A DNA stretch of 64,000 nucleotides from Trichomonas vaginalis G3 (Eukaryota; Parabasalia; Trichomonadida; Trichomonadidae). Shown piece after piece: positions 40,052-49,979 of this stretch. The DNA is taken from assembly GCF_026262505.1 (NCBI RefSeq), contig NC_067203.1, positions 4,402,001 through 4,466,000 of the forward strand, given 5' to 3'. A program made the translations under genes and the position numbers. Under the pieces are notes generated by a model. It did not search any database, was not told the DNA's origin, and saw only the letters and a list, made by a program, of their open reading frames with translations. Every line of letters begins with the position of its first letter. The stretch's first letter is position 1.

Positions 40052-41158
40052 ATGCTCATTCTGGCATCGCTTCTTTATAGATCAAAGCTAGATCAGGGAT
40101 GTATTGATGCATCTCCAACTCAAACATACACTAATGATTGGTCAACTGAAAAGAATAAATGCGGAACATATACAAAAGTGATAATTTCATCGGAAGTGAC
40201 TTCAATCATAGATCATGCCTTTGAGAAATGTGATAAGGTACAAACAATTGAGTTTAATCAACGCTTACAAACAATTGGAAACTCCGCTTTTGAAGGTTTA
40301 GAAATATTAAAGGAATTGATATTTCCTGACTCATTAATATCTATTGGAAATTATGCATTTAAAGGATGCAGACTATTAACAACTATAAAATTCTCAAATT
40401 CATTAAAAACTATTGGTGATAATGCCTTCGAAGATTGCTATGTTATCAAATCATTAACAATTCCCAAGTCTCTAACAAAAATAGGCCAACATATATTTCA
40501 AAATGTTCAAGATATCAAAACAGTAATATTTGAAGATGGATTAACATTTTTGGGTGACTATATGTTTGAGTCTGGTACAGGTCTTACATCAATAACAATG
40601 CCAGATTCAATTACAAAGATTGGCCAATATTGTTTTCAAGAGTGCTATAATTTAGCAACAATTAAATTTTCAGAGAACCTTCAAGAAATAAACGACTTCG
40701 CCTTTTACTATTGTAAGAGTATTAAAACATTAGAATTACCAAAGAGCCTTAAAATGATTGGGTACAACGCGTTTGAAAGATGTTTAGGCTTAACTTCAAT
40801 AACTTTACCAGAAAGATTAATCACTCTCAATAATAATGCATTTGGCGGTATCTTAAAGCTAACAGAAATAACTGTTTGTTGCAAAAAACTTGATTTATTA
40901 GGAACATTTCTCAATTCAGGAAGAATTTCGAAAAATGTAAACAAGATTGAGTTCAAATCGAGCGAGTTTAAGTTCCTTCAAGACATACAACTTATTTCTA
41001 GCTTATCTACTATTATTTTGAATTCGAATGAAATTATTAATTTTCCAGATATGACAGGTTTGAAAAATTTACAATACCTTTATATTAACAACACATCATC
41101 TAGCTTGATGATATATCAGAACCGTCTTCCAAAAACAAAACTTCTCAGTAGTATATGA
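40052..41158 (+). CDS. BspA-like leucine-rich-repeat protein, 3' end replaced by Polinton terminus
   Basis: 368 residues from ATG 40052. A short hydrophobic start (MLILASLLYRSK) is followed from about residue 45 by some ten repeats of about 23 residues of the TpLRR/BspA type (LISIGNYAFKGCRLLTTIKF, LTKIGQHIFQNVQDIKTVIF). This family is greatly expanded in Trichomonas and many members are surface proteins used in attachment. The usual C-terminal membrane anchor is missing: the last codons (about 41147-41158) lie inside the inverted end of the second Polinton, so the insertion appears to have cut the gene's 3' end. Downstream host sequence after the Polinton is not LRR-coding. Confidence 0.85.
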   Translation: MLILASLLYRSKLDQGCIDASPTQTYTNDWSTEKNKCGTYTKVIISSEVTSIIDHAFEKCDKVQTIEFNQRLQTIGNSAFEGLEILKELIFPDSLISIGNYAFKGCRLLTTIKFSNSLKTIGDNAFEDCYVIKSLTIPKSLTKIGQHIFQNVQDIKTVIFEDGLTFLGDYMFESGTGLTSITMPDSITKIGQYCFQECYNLATIKFSENLQEINDFAFYYCKSIKTLELPKSLKMIGYNAFERCLGLTSITLPERLITLNNNAFGGILKLTEITVCCKKLDLLGTFLNSGRISKNVNKIEFKSSEFKFLQDIQLISSLSTIILNSNEIINFPDMTGLKNLQYLYINNTSSSLMIYQNRLPKTKLLSSI

Positions 41159-41655
41159 TGTGGGGTGTGTGACTTTTTTTGTAATCGTAAGAATTCTCAC
41201 ATAATTGAATGATTTTTGAACATACTTCCGAATAGCAGATTTTAAAAATTTATGAATAATTTATAAAAAGTTTTTATTCCTACAATTCCTATATTACCAT
41301 TAATAAAAAGAATATATTTTATAAAATTTTATTATAAATGATAATATAATTTATTAAATTAATATATAACTTATGAATTTTTAATTTTAATGAAATAAAA
41401 TTTAGTATTAATAAAGTTATAAAATAAATTGGTGCATGTTAGATGTAAATAAGATATAAAAAGGTGTTTATGAATACTTTAGCAGAAGTTGCATTGAATA
41501 ATGAAATATTTGATGAATATAACCTTGAACTCAGTGATGGGCTTTAAGGACCCGGGCTCAACGAGTCATGATTTATGAAATCAATAATTTGATTTATTCG
41601 CTCTTCAATAATTTCTATTCTTTTTGTTAAATCATCTATTTTCATTAATGAGGTA
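41147..41655 (+). repeat. Left inverted terminal region of Polinton 2
   Basis: Matches the complement of the right end in three blocks: 41147-41210 (outer), 41230-41385 (TTAAAAATTTATGAATAATT onward, partner 62655-62830) and 41566-41655 (partner 62232-62323). The inner block encodes on the complement MKIDDLTKRIEIIEERINQI, the same peptide as at the right end. Confidence 0.8.
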
Positions 41656-41691
41656 TAAATATAATGATAAAGAATTTTTATTTTGTATGAA

Positions 41692-42797
41692 ATGAGTGTC
41701 AAGACTAACGACGTTAAAAAATTAGGATTCACAAATGAGGAAATAAAGGATATATTAGAGGAGGCAGGTTATGAGGTTGATAAATATTATTTTAGAAATT
41801 GTCAAAAATTCGCGGAGTTTTTAAATGAGTTTGATTATGATGGAAAAATGAATAAAGATGATGTTATAAATTTCTTATATCCCACATCTAAAAAAGAAAA
41901 ACCTAAAGAACCTGATGTTTTCCCTGAATATTATGAAGAACGAATTAAAGATGATGAATACGATGAAATTGAAAGACTGGAAAAAATAAGAGATGAAATA
42001 GATGAAAAAATTAAGGAATTAAGAGAAGTTGAAAAATATAATGAAAATGAAGTAGAGGGTTTAATGAATATCCCAGCTTCAGAATCAGCAGTTCAGAAAT
42101 CTCATGAAGAAAGATATAAAAATTATGTCTTAGAATCAACACAAAATTTATTAGATGGTGATATTGACGAAACACTTTCAGAAGAAGGTACTAAATTTAT
42201 TCATAAACATAAGTTACAATTTATTGACGATGGAGATTATCCATGTATATTACTTTCACCTCCTCTTGATTCTGAAAAATTCAAAAAACACTGAAAAATG
42301 TAACATATGCAACAAATACGATTAAGAAAGAAGACCATGATATTTACACAAATTATTATTTAAATAAATGTACAGGTGTTGATAAAGTTTTTGATTTGTT
42401 AGATAAAATATCAAAAGAAACAATTGGTACATATAAAATTTTGTGTGATTGTGGTTTCATTATTGAAGATACCAATAATGTTTCATATGAAAGAACAGCA
42501 CCGAAGGAAGACGAAGTGGAAAGGTCTATACCATTCGTTATTAAGAATATAAAAGATATGAAAACGTATAAGCATTATATTTATTCATTTATTTCAGAAA
42601 AAATGGAAGCAACCCATAAAACATCTTCTCATCATTTTATAGCTATTCATACATTCCTTTTCAAAGTTGTGAAATTAAATAAGACAGGAATTAGATTTAA
42701 TGTATCAGGGTACACATTCTTGAGTAAATTAAAATGTATTCGTCACGTCGCAGATGATAAAAATTTATGTGTTCTTAATTCATTTTATGGGCTTTAG
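41692..42797 (+). pseudogene. Unknown Polinton 2 protein(s), acidic coiled-coil, broken
   Basis: ATG 41692 (MSVKTNDVKKLGFTNEEIKD) opens a 200-codon frame with an N-terminal UBA/EF-hand-like helical start and a Glu/Lys coiled coil (IERLEKIRDEIDEKIKELRE). Further coding-like sequence in 42300-42797 is tyrosine/lysine-rich (TYKHYIYSFISEKMEATHKT) and ends LNSFYGL. No family recognised. It lies between the left end and the polymerase gene on the same strand. Confidence 0.45.
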
Positions 42798-42868
42798 CCC
42801 TGGACCCTCTGAGTCTCGGACTTTAAAAAAATAAACTTTATTTTTATTTATTTTTTATTCTTACATAA

Positions 42869-45800
42869 ATGAACAAAAACGGAACAGCTAAAATGAATGA
42901 TAATCAAATTAGAGCAGAAGGTAGAAGGTTATTTAAACGCTTCTATAACATTCCTGATGGTGTTAATCCTAAAACTCGTAGAAGTTATTTAAATGAAGCC
43001 ATAGATGCATATGAAGGGTTTGATATTTCATCAGAAAGTGAGAGATTAGCAAGAATGTTAAACGTTAATATTGATTTTTATTATTGTGACCCTCAACCAG
43101 AAGACGTAGACATTAACAAGGTAGACTTTCCATTAGTGGAATCAATAATGATAGATCCAGAATTTGAAACAGTAAATATTTTATTAACACAGAGTCCATG
43201 TGGAAAACTTCACGCTGACAGAATAACAGACGTTGAAGCACTCACCGGCTATAGAGTTTGCCCCTTTTGCAAAGAAGAAGTATATTCTATCCGTGATGAT
43301 CCAGAAAGGAAAAACCAAAAAAGATTTTTAAAACATTGTGAGAAATGTAAAGAAAATAATGGAAGATTAATTCAAGACGTTCAGTTGCAAAAGACACAGC
43401 AACCATATGCACCACATATTACGAAACAGAAGATATATCAGTGGTTATTAGCTCATAATTTGCAGGAATATTATCAACCGACAAGATATTATATTACTTT
43501 TGACTTCGAAACATTAGAGACTAAAGAAGAACTTCAACTTTCTGAGTGTGCAACTTTGAACGCTTACTTAAAACCATTCATGGTATCATCAACGGTTAAA
43601 TTAAACGATAAAACATATACGAGGAATTTTTGCTTAACATCAAGTGATTCTTTTATTTCTGATTGGATTGAATTTTTATTTTCAACCTGTTCATTAGTTG
43701 CTAAATCAAATATTGAACAATATGAAGAATTAATGAAGTCGCAAACGGACCAAACGGCGGGGACTTTGTCTCAAACATTAAATGAAAAACAGAAGGAAGC
43801 ATTTAAAGAACTTCTAGATGAGGAATTCAATAAAGTGAATATCATAGGTTTTAATTCGGGAAAGTTTGATTTAAATTTAATTCTTCATGATTTAAACACT
43901 GCAAAATGGAAAATAAAATCAATGCTGGGTTCATCTTCACAATTTAAGCAAATCATTGTAAAGAAAACAAACGTTCCATATGAATTAAGATTTATTGACA
44001 TCAGAAATTATATAGCGGGTGGGACATTAGACCAATTCACTCAAGATTTCGGAAACAATAAAACACGTGTTAAATCCTTTTTCCCTTATCAATTCATCAC
44101 ATGGGAAATTACGAAGAAGAATTATATAAAGTGGAACCATTCACTCAAGATTCATTTTATTCAGCATTAACTCAAGAAACTATATCAGATAGATTATCAA
44201 ATATATCTCAATGATGCTAAAAATTTTGAGAATAGATTAGAATATTTTATTCATTATTGCAATAAAGACGTTGAAATTATGATTGACCCAATTGATAAAA
44301 TTATCGAAGAAACATTTGTTTATAAAATTGACATGCTTCATAATCTTTCTTTATCATCGAATGCTTCAATGATTCGTTACGCTTTAGCATATAAAGACTT
44401 TAATCCTAATGAAAAATATCCAGAAGAGAAAAGAATCAAGTTTTGAATTAACAAAAAAGTATTGGAAATATAAAATTGATTCATATAAGAAACAAGATGA
44501 AAAGGCGAAAAGAGATACTAAAAATAATGTTTCAACGGATGATTTTCAATACTATCACGATTTAATCCTTTCATCTAAATGCAAAATGTGTGGTAAAGCG
44601 TTTACATATGCAAATAAACCAACATTGGATAGAATCGATAATGAAAAACCACATACCAAAGAAAATTGTCAGTTAATGTGTTGTTATTGCAATGTCGTAA
44701 AATCAAATAAAGATGAAGATGTTCAACGTTTAAGAATCAATTTAAGAAATTATGCATTAAAAAATAATTTACCAATGACTTTAGATTCAGTTGAAGCTTA
44801 TCACATTCTCCGTAATGGAATTACTGGTGGTTTATCAAATGTTCAACATAGAGTAAATCTTAAAGGAATCACGCACATTAATAAACTTTCATATAATCCA
44901 GAAACTAAAACTGTATCAAATGAGGACACCACCAACATTATGACTCATTTCGTTGGAGTTGACTTTAATTCATTATATCCTTCATCATTTTCATCTAATC
45001 CTCATGATTTCATTCAATATACTGACCATAAAATGTATATGCCGGGAAGATTGAATGGTGTTATCATTTGTGATACAGCAACAAAGAAAGCAAAAGCACT
45101 GGGAATAATTAAGAAGAAAAATACTTTATTCGTGGCTGAAGTAAAGGGTCACATTGATGAAAAATACATTAATGATTACATAAACTTTTTACCGATAATA
45201 AGAAACTTAGATATTATCACAGATGAAAAAACAATTGGCAGTTTTATGTATAATTACATGAAATCAAACAATTTACCGGTTGACCAGAAACAGAGAAAAT
45301 TAACTCAGTTAGCATCAACACACAACCAATATCAACCATTTTCTTCTTATTATCTTTGGTATCTAATAGACAGATTTCATTTTATCATCGATGACATTCA
45401 ATCAATTTTAACATTTACTAAAAACACTTGTTTTAATGAATTTGCGAACAAATTTATGAACGAAAGACAAAAGGCTGAATTAGAAGGAAATAAAGGAAAA
45501 AGTTTATTTTGCAAGATTTCACTTAATGGATCATATGGTTACGATGCAATGAATACACAAAATTACGCAAAGACTAAAATAATGAATGCACAGAAGGCAC
45601 GCGTTGCATGTATGTCAAATAAGTTTAAAAACATAAGAGAAATAGGTGAAGATACGTATCAAGTGATGCTTAAAGATAGATTTTATAGATGTGAAACATG
45701 TTTACAAGAGGCATTCTTCACTTTAGATAATGCTAAATACTGGTATTTGGTTTTCATTTATGATTTTATGTATAAATGCATGAATGTTAATCGTTTTCAT

Positions 45801-46339
45801 TTCATTGAAGGTGATACTGATTCATCTTATTGGGCAATCGCTGGCGACCAAATCTTCCTAACACTCAAGCATTTCAAGCAATTGTTACTGATAAACAATT
45901 TTATGATAAAAACATTTACAAATTCGCACCTTTTGATTTCTTTTGTTTTGATGAGAAATTTAAACCTAAATTAAAGAATAAAGCTGAAGAAAAAGCACAT
46001 GAGAAGAAGTTATTGGGTTTAGCAATTGAGAAACAAGGTGATAACATGGTTGCTTTATGCCCCAAGTGTTATACATCATTCAACGGTTCAATTGATGGAA
46101 GTGATTTTAAAAAGATTGCACAAAAAATGAAAGGAGTTAGTTTACGACAAAATAAACAATTAACACCTAAAAATTATTTGGATATAATAAATGATAAAGT
46201 GATATTTGATGGTCAGAATATTAATTTACAACTTAAAAACGGGTCAATGACTCGCTTAACAATCGGTAAGACTGCATTAACAGGAGCACACACTAAGGCT
46301 GTATGTTGTGAAAATGGATGTTGTATGCCGTTTATTTAA
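42869..46339 (+). pseudogene. Protein-primed DNA polymerase B of Polinton 2, broken
   Basis: The start ATG 42869 follows the element's leader motif. Order: N-terminal region with a C4-type zinc motif (CPFCKEEV...HCEKC, about 43260-43350); 3'-5' exonuclease motifs YITFDFETLE (43490), IGFNSGKFDLNLILHDL (43850) and HYCNKDVEIM (44250); an HNH/EndoVII-like insert at 44560-44750; polymerase motifs FVGVDFNSLYPSSF (44950), KISLNGSYGYDAM (45510) and EGDTDSSYWA (45810). The polymerase copies the element from a terminal protein, a hallmark of Polintons. The gene is broken in a few places, but all main motifs remain visible in its pieces. Confidence 0.88.
44560..44760 (+). other. HNH/EndoVII-like zinc module inserted in the polymerase
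   Basis: Between the exonuclease and palm motifs lies a compact module with SKCKMCGKAF, then LDRIDNEKPHTKENCQLMCC, then YCNVVKSNKD. The C-x2-C pair, the D-R-I-D-N..H..N-C-Q segment and the second C-x2-C pair match the HNH fold with a zinc knot seen in recombination endonuclease VII-type nucleases. Whether it is a nuclease or only a structural finger cannot be told from sequence alone. Confidence 0.6.
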
Positions 46340-46440
46340 TGAAATGCCACAGAAGAGACAAAAGGAACCGTTGAATGATGGTTTTGATTCTTGATCAAAG
46401 AGGTGGGCACCCTTAAAACATTTATTTTATTTTTATATAA

Positions 46441-46950
46441 ATGGATAACGTAGATTTAGAAAATTTAATTGATGATTTAGTACGTGATCAAAATTTTCTT
46501 AGTTATTATGATTTAAAAGCATATCTCCAAAAATATGATGAAAATATAACGGATGATGATATGGATTATTATTATTCATATTATGATAATGAATTTTTGA
46601 AATATCATGATGAAATAATTTCTAAAATTAAAGATAAAATTAAAAATAATGAATATACAAAGGAAAAAACTAAATCACAACTTAAACATTTGAAAGATTT
46701 CAAAAATGAAGTATTAACAGAAGAAGATATTGATGAATTATATAAATTATATAATCCTGAGCCACAAAAAACAAAGAAACAAAACGCCCGGGTCCTTCAG
46801 ACCAAAAATGATGCACAAGCTTTAATTTATGATTCATTAGTTAAACCACATTCAGCCCAACTTTTAAATAAAGATCAACTTTTGGAATTCATCCTTCAAC
46901 ATAAACTCGAAGCGGAAAGTATATCAAACCTTTATATACAGCATATTTAA
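46441..46950 (+). CDS. Acidic helical Polinton 2 protein, unknown
   Basis: ATG 46441 follows ATTTATTTTATTTTTATATAA, the element's leader motif. 169 residues, rich in Asp/Tyr/Lys with a DDDMDYYYSYYDNEF patch and helical second half ending in KLEAESISNLYIQHI. No motif recognised. It sits between polymerase and integrase regions on the same strand, and may be the N-terminal domain region of the integrase gene or a separate gene. Confidence 0.4.
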   Translation: MDNVDLENLIDDLVRDQNFLSYYDLKAYLQKYDENITDDDMDYYYSYYDNEFLKYHDEIISKIKDKIKNNEYTKEKTKSQLKHLKDFKNEVLTEEDIDELYKLYNPEPQKTKKQNARVLQTKNDAQALIYDSLVKPHSAQLLNKDQLLEFILQHKLEAESISNLYIQHI

Positions 46951-46959
46951 AACAAATGA

Positions 46960-47998
46960 ATAGAATACATCCAGAATTAATGAAGGGGAATGAATTCCAA
47001 AACTTCATCATCCAAAATCAAAGCGGATAAAATTAAACCACTTGCAACACCAAACCTCCAACGACTGTACCTGCAACACCAAAACCTCCAACGACTGTAC
47101 CTGCAATACCAAAACCACCTCCTCCAGTTAATCCTTCATCATTCACTTTATTATATCCATTTCAAACATTAAAGAAGCAAAAAGATTTTAAAAAGGGTTT
47201 CAAGATATTAAATAAACCAATTGACCCGAAAATTCAACCGTTAAAGGAAAAATTTGGTCGCCCTTCATTTGCACCATATCCATATTCATACGAAATCGAT
47301 CATTTAGAATATTCAAAAGGAAACGTTACTTATTTATTTGCCATTAACATTAACACCAGATATTTATATTGCATTCCAGTGAAAGGGAAAACAGAACAGG
47401 AAACAAGAAGAGCTATTCAATACTTACTAGATCATGAAAGAGTAGATAATATCAGGGGTGATAGTGATAAAGGATTTCAGGCAACTATGACTCATTATTT
47501 CCCACAAATTAATTTTTACTTTTCATCCTCTCCATATACGTTTCATAATAAAATAGTTGATGCGGTAATGAGAACTCTTAGAGATGCGTTAGGGGTTAAC
47601 GGTCAGATATACTGGGATGGAAATCATGACTCCATCATACAACAGTTAGTATATTATTACAATAATACATGGCATAGAACTATAAACATGAAACCGTGGA
47701 AATGAAAAATGATATTTCAAAAGAATGGGAATATATTAGAAAGCAAATGGAAAGGTTGAATGATGTTAAACGTGAACAAATTAATTCGGGGCTCATGAAT
47801 TTTAAACAAGGGGATAAAGTTTTGATTCATCTCGATTATGGAAAAACTGATAAATCAATGACAAAAAGAAGACGAAGATTTGACACAATAGCTGAATTTG
47901 TTAGATATATTAACGGCAATGCATTAGTTGAAGTTGACAATAAATTAATAGAAATTCCGATTTATTTTATTACTCCATTATATTTAAATAATATTTAA
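46960..47998 (+). pseudogene. Retroviral-type integrase of Polinton 2, broken
   Basis: Coding-like sequence with a proline-rich linker made of three near-identical TTVPAxPKPP units (47045-47130), then an integrase core: YSYEIDHLEYSKGNVTYLFA (about 47290), NIRGDSDKGFQATM (about 47450), YTFHNKIVDAVMRTLRD (about 47540), and a C-terminal basic domain (KSMTKRRRRFDTIAEFVRYI) resembling the SH3/chromo-like tail of Polinton integrases. It would insert the element's DNA. The copy is broken. Confidence 0.75.
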
Positions 47999-48018
47999 TT
48001 TTTTTTATTTCGTAAGAA

Positions 48019-48282
48019 ATGAGTGACAACGAAGCAGTCAAGAGTCCAGACGATGAATATAAAAAGAAACTAAACAGAATTAAATCAAAAATATGCTATT
48101 ACAAAAAGAAGCCACAATGCGGTGAGGTTGAAAACGATAAAGAAATAATCGAAAAATTAGAAACTTACCGTTCAATCCTTAAACTAAGTGAAGCAAAAAT
48201 AAAAGAATTTAATAGAATAAATAAATTGATTGGAAGAGATGAATTTAATAAAGATGAATTTTTAAACTCAATCCAAAATTAA
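48019..48282 (+). CDS. Small charged helical protein (87 aa)
   Basis: ATG 48019 after the element's AT-rich leader. MSDNEAVKSPDDEYKKKLNR begins a Lys/Glu-rich helical protein; no motif recognised. Its last bases overlap the end of a convergent gene at 48279. Confidence 0.5.
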   Translation: MSDNEAVKSPDDEYKKKLNRIKSKICYYKKKPQCGEVENDKEIIEKLETYRSILKLSEAKIKEFNRINKLIGRDEFNKDEFLNSIQN

Positions 48283-48443
48283 TTTTTATTTTTCTTTGAC
48301 AACATCTCTCTTTCCATCATTACTGCATAACCACATTTTCTCAGTTTTAGTGGTTTGTTATTTTTAGCAAGTTCTCGCAGCATTTTTATCGTTTCCTCCC
48401 TTGTTATGATTCGTGGTAAATTTTGAGCTTGTGGGGTATCCAT
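48279..48443 (-). CDS. Small protein (54 aa)
   Basis: ATG at 48443 (complement) preceded by ATTTTATTTTTATCATAA, the element's leader. The 54-residue product begins MDTPQAQNLPRIITREETIK and has a helix-turn-helix-like middle (MLRELAKNNKPLKLRKCGYA). It converges on the 48019 gene with a 4-bp overlap. Role unknown. Confidence 0.45.
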   Translation of the reverse strand: MDTPQAQNLPRIITREETIKMLRELAKNNKPLKLRKCGYAVMMEREMLSKKNKN

Positions 48444-48629
48444 TTATGATAAAAATAAAATTTTGTTATCAGTTATTTTATCGTTAATGGTTTTCAGGTT
48501 ATTCAATAATTAATTCAAATCATAACACCATGTTACCATGTGCTCCCAGGTCATTCAACTTCTCTGAAAAAATGAGACAACATGGAAAATGATTTGTCAT
48601 GACTTCATCGTAATGAGTGTAAATGACCC

Positions 48630-48679
48630 AAAAATAATGTTTAGGTGAAGAGGTGAGATCTCACCTCTTTTCTCACCTC
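48630..48679. repeat. Palindromic border repeat, copy 1
   Basis: AAAATAATGTTTAGGTGAAG followed by the 18-bp perfect palindrome GAGGTGAGATCTCACCTC and a degenerate CTCACCTC copy. The same unit occurs at 52830-52895 (same direction) and 53917-53983 (opposite). Confidence 0.85.
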
Positions 48680-48841
48680 TTGCTTTGTAGAACGAAGAGC
48701 ATTCATTATACTTTGCATTTGGTACATGTCATCTTTGACCGAACGAATGAGGCGAAGTTGTTTGTTATACTGTATGTACTCGTATTCTTCATTAATGGCT
48801 TCATGAACGATAGTAGTTGTTGTGTTCTCTGATGTTGACAT
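48641..48841 (-). CDS. Small protein (66 aa) ending in the border repeat
   Basis: ATG at 48841 (complement), MSTSENTTTTIVHEAINEEY. Helical middle (YNKQLRLIRSVKDDMYQMQS), and a C-terminus (KEVRSHLFT) encoded by the palindromic border repeat. Upstream TTTTGTATGTAAAGACAGTA is shared exactly with the KilA-N gene at 49524. Role unknown. Confidence 0.5.
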   Translation of the reverse strand: MSTSENTTTTIVHEAINEEYEYIQYNKQLRLIRSVKDDMYQMQSIMNALRSTKQEVRKEVRSHLFT

Positions 48842-48914
48842 TACTGTCTTTACATACAAAATAAATAAAACTAACTTTATTTTCTGACTTTCACAAAAGA
48901 CAAAAATAAACGCT

Positions 48915-49524
48915 TTACATGTATTTTTCAGCAACTTCGTCAAATAATTTTATAGCTTTATCTATCTCATCTACTTCAAACGTTTCTTTACCTTTTGGGA
49001 GCACCATACATTTTCTCAAAAACTTCAAGCAGTTCTGTTTCAGCAGCTCTCATATCATTAACAAACACAACCTTGACTCTATTGACTGTACTGTCATATC
49101 TTTGAGTTATATTATATGTCCTTCCTATCTTATATCTTTTTGTGTTGAAGTCCTTCGGTTTCTGAACGATGTAAAGTAAGCCTTCACTGCAACGTTCCGT
49201 ATCGAATGAACCATATGTTATGAAGTTATATCCAACAACTGGGTCTAACCATAACAAAACTATTGGTATAAGACTTTTGTCTATAAGATATGCTCTTGTT
49301 CCATGAAATGCTACTGATATCATAAGCTCAGGATTTCTTGTCAAAATTTTCTGAGTTGAAGCATTTCTAACCCAGTCGTTTGTTTTCTTTTCAGATGGAG
49401 ATATAATGTCTGACAAAGAATATTTGTTGTATTTCTTTGAGTATCTTACGTTTAAATCACCTATTCTAACCACTTTGGTGTCATCGTCTATCTTTCTAAC
49501 TGTTTCAAACTCAATGTTTGTCAT
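48915..49524 (-). pseudogene. KilA-N domain protein with T5orf172/MUG113-type GIY-YIG domain, broken near its end
   Basis: ATG at 49524 (complement), MTNIEFETVRKIDDDTKVVR. A KilA-N DNA-binding domain follows (NVRYSKKYNKYSLSDIISPS, KKTNDWVRNASTQKILTRNP, RAYLIDKSLIPIVLLWLDPV; about residues 25-120). Then comes a T5orf172-like segment (GLLYIVQKPKDFNTKRYKIG and RTYNITQRYDSTVNRVKVVF; about 130-180). This pairing is common in large DNA viruses and phages, where such proteins bind DNA and may nick it or regulate genes. A good match by eye, though no catalytic test is possible. The gene is broken once. Confidence 0.7.
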
Positions 49525-49552
49525 TACTGTCTTTACATACAAAACAAAAAAA

Positions 49553-49915
49553 GATATAAAAATAAAATTAGCGTTGGTTTTCTAACTAATGAAATTCATT
49601 ATTTTTGAAGAACTGAAGGTGCTACCATGTTACCGGTCACCAGGTAATTTAATTTCTTTTAAAAATGTGACAACATGACATTTTGACAACAACATAGGAG
49701 GAAGGCAATAATGAATTATTTTTGAAGAACTGAAGGTGCTACCATGTTACCATGATGACGACATGAAATTGTGTCAACAACACGAGAGGAAGGAATTTAT
49801 TCATTATTTTTGAAGAACTGAAGGTGCTACCATGTTACCAGGTGCTACCAGGTAATTTAATTTCTTTTAAAAATGGTGACAACATGACATTTTGACAACA
49901 GGGATGAAATTTGAT
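49553..49915 (+). repeat. Left arm of the inverted repeat around the primase-helicase gene
   Basis: Begins ATAAAAATAAAATTAGCG and carries three copies of GAAGAACTGAAGGTGCTACC followed by ATGTTACC, arranged as alternating units (one with TGACAACATGACATTTTG, one with GACGACATGAAATTGTGT). It is the reverse complement of 52326-52795, which has four copies. Confidence 0.88.
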
Positions 49916-49979
49916 GTAGTCCAAAAATAAAGTTAGTTTTAAAATTATTTTTTATTTTTTATTTTTTATTCCTATATAA

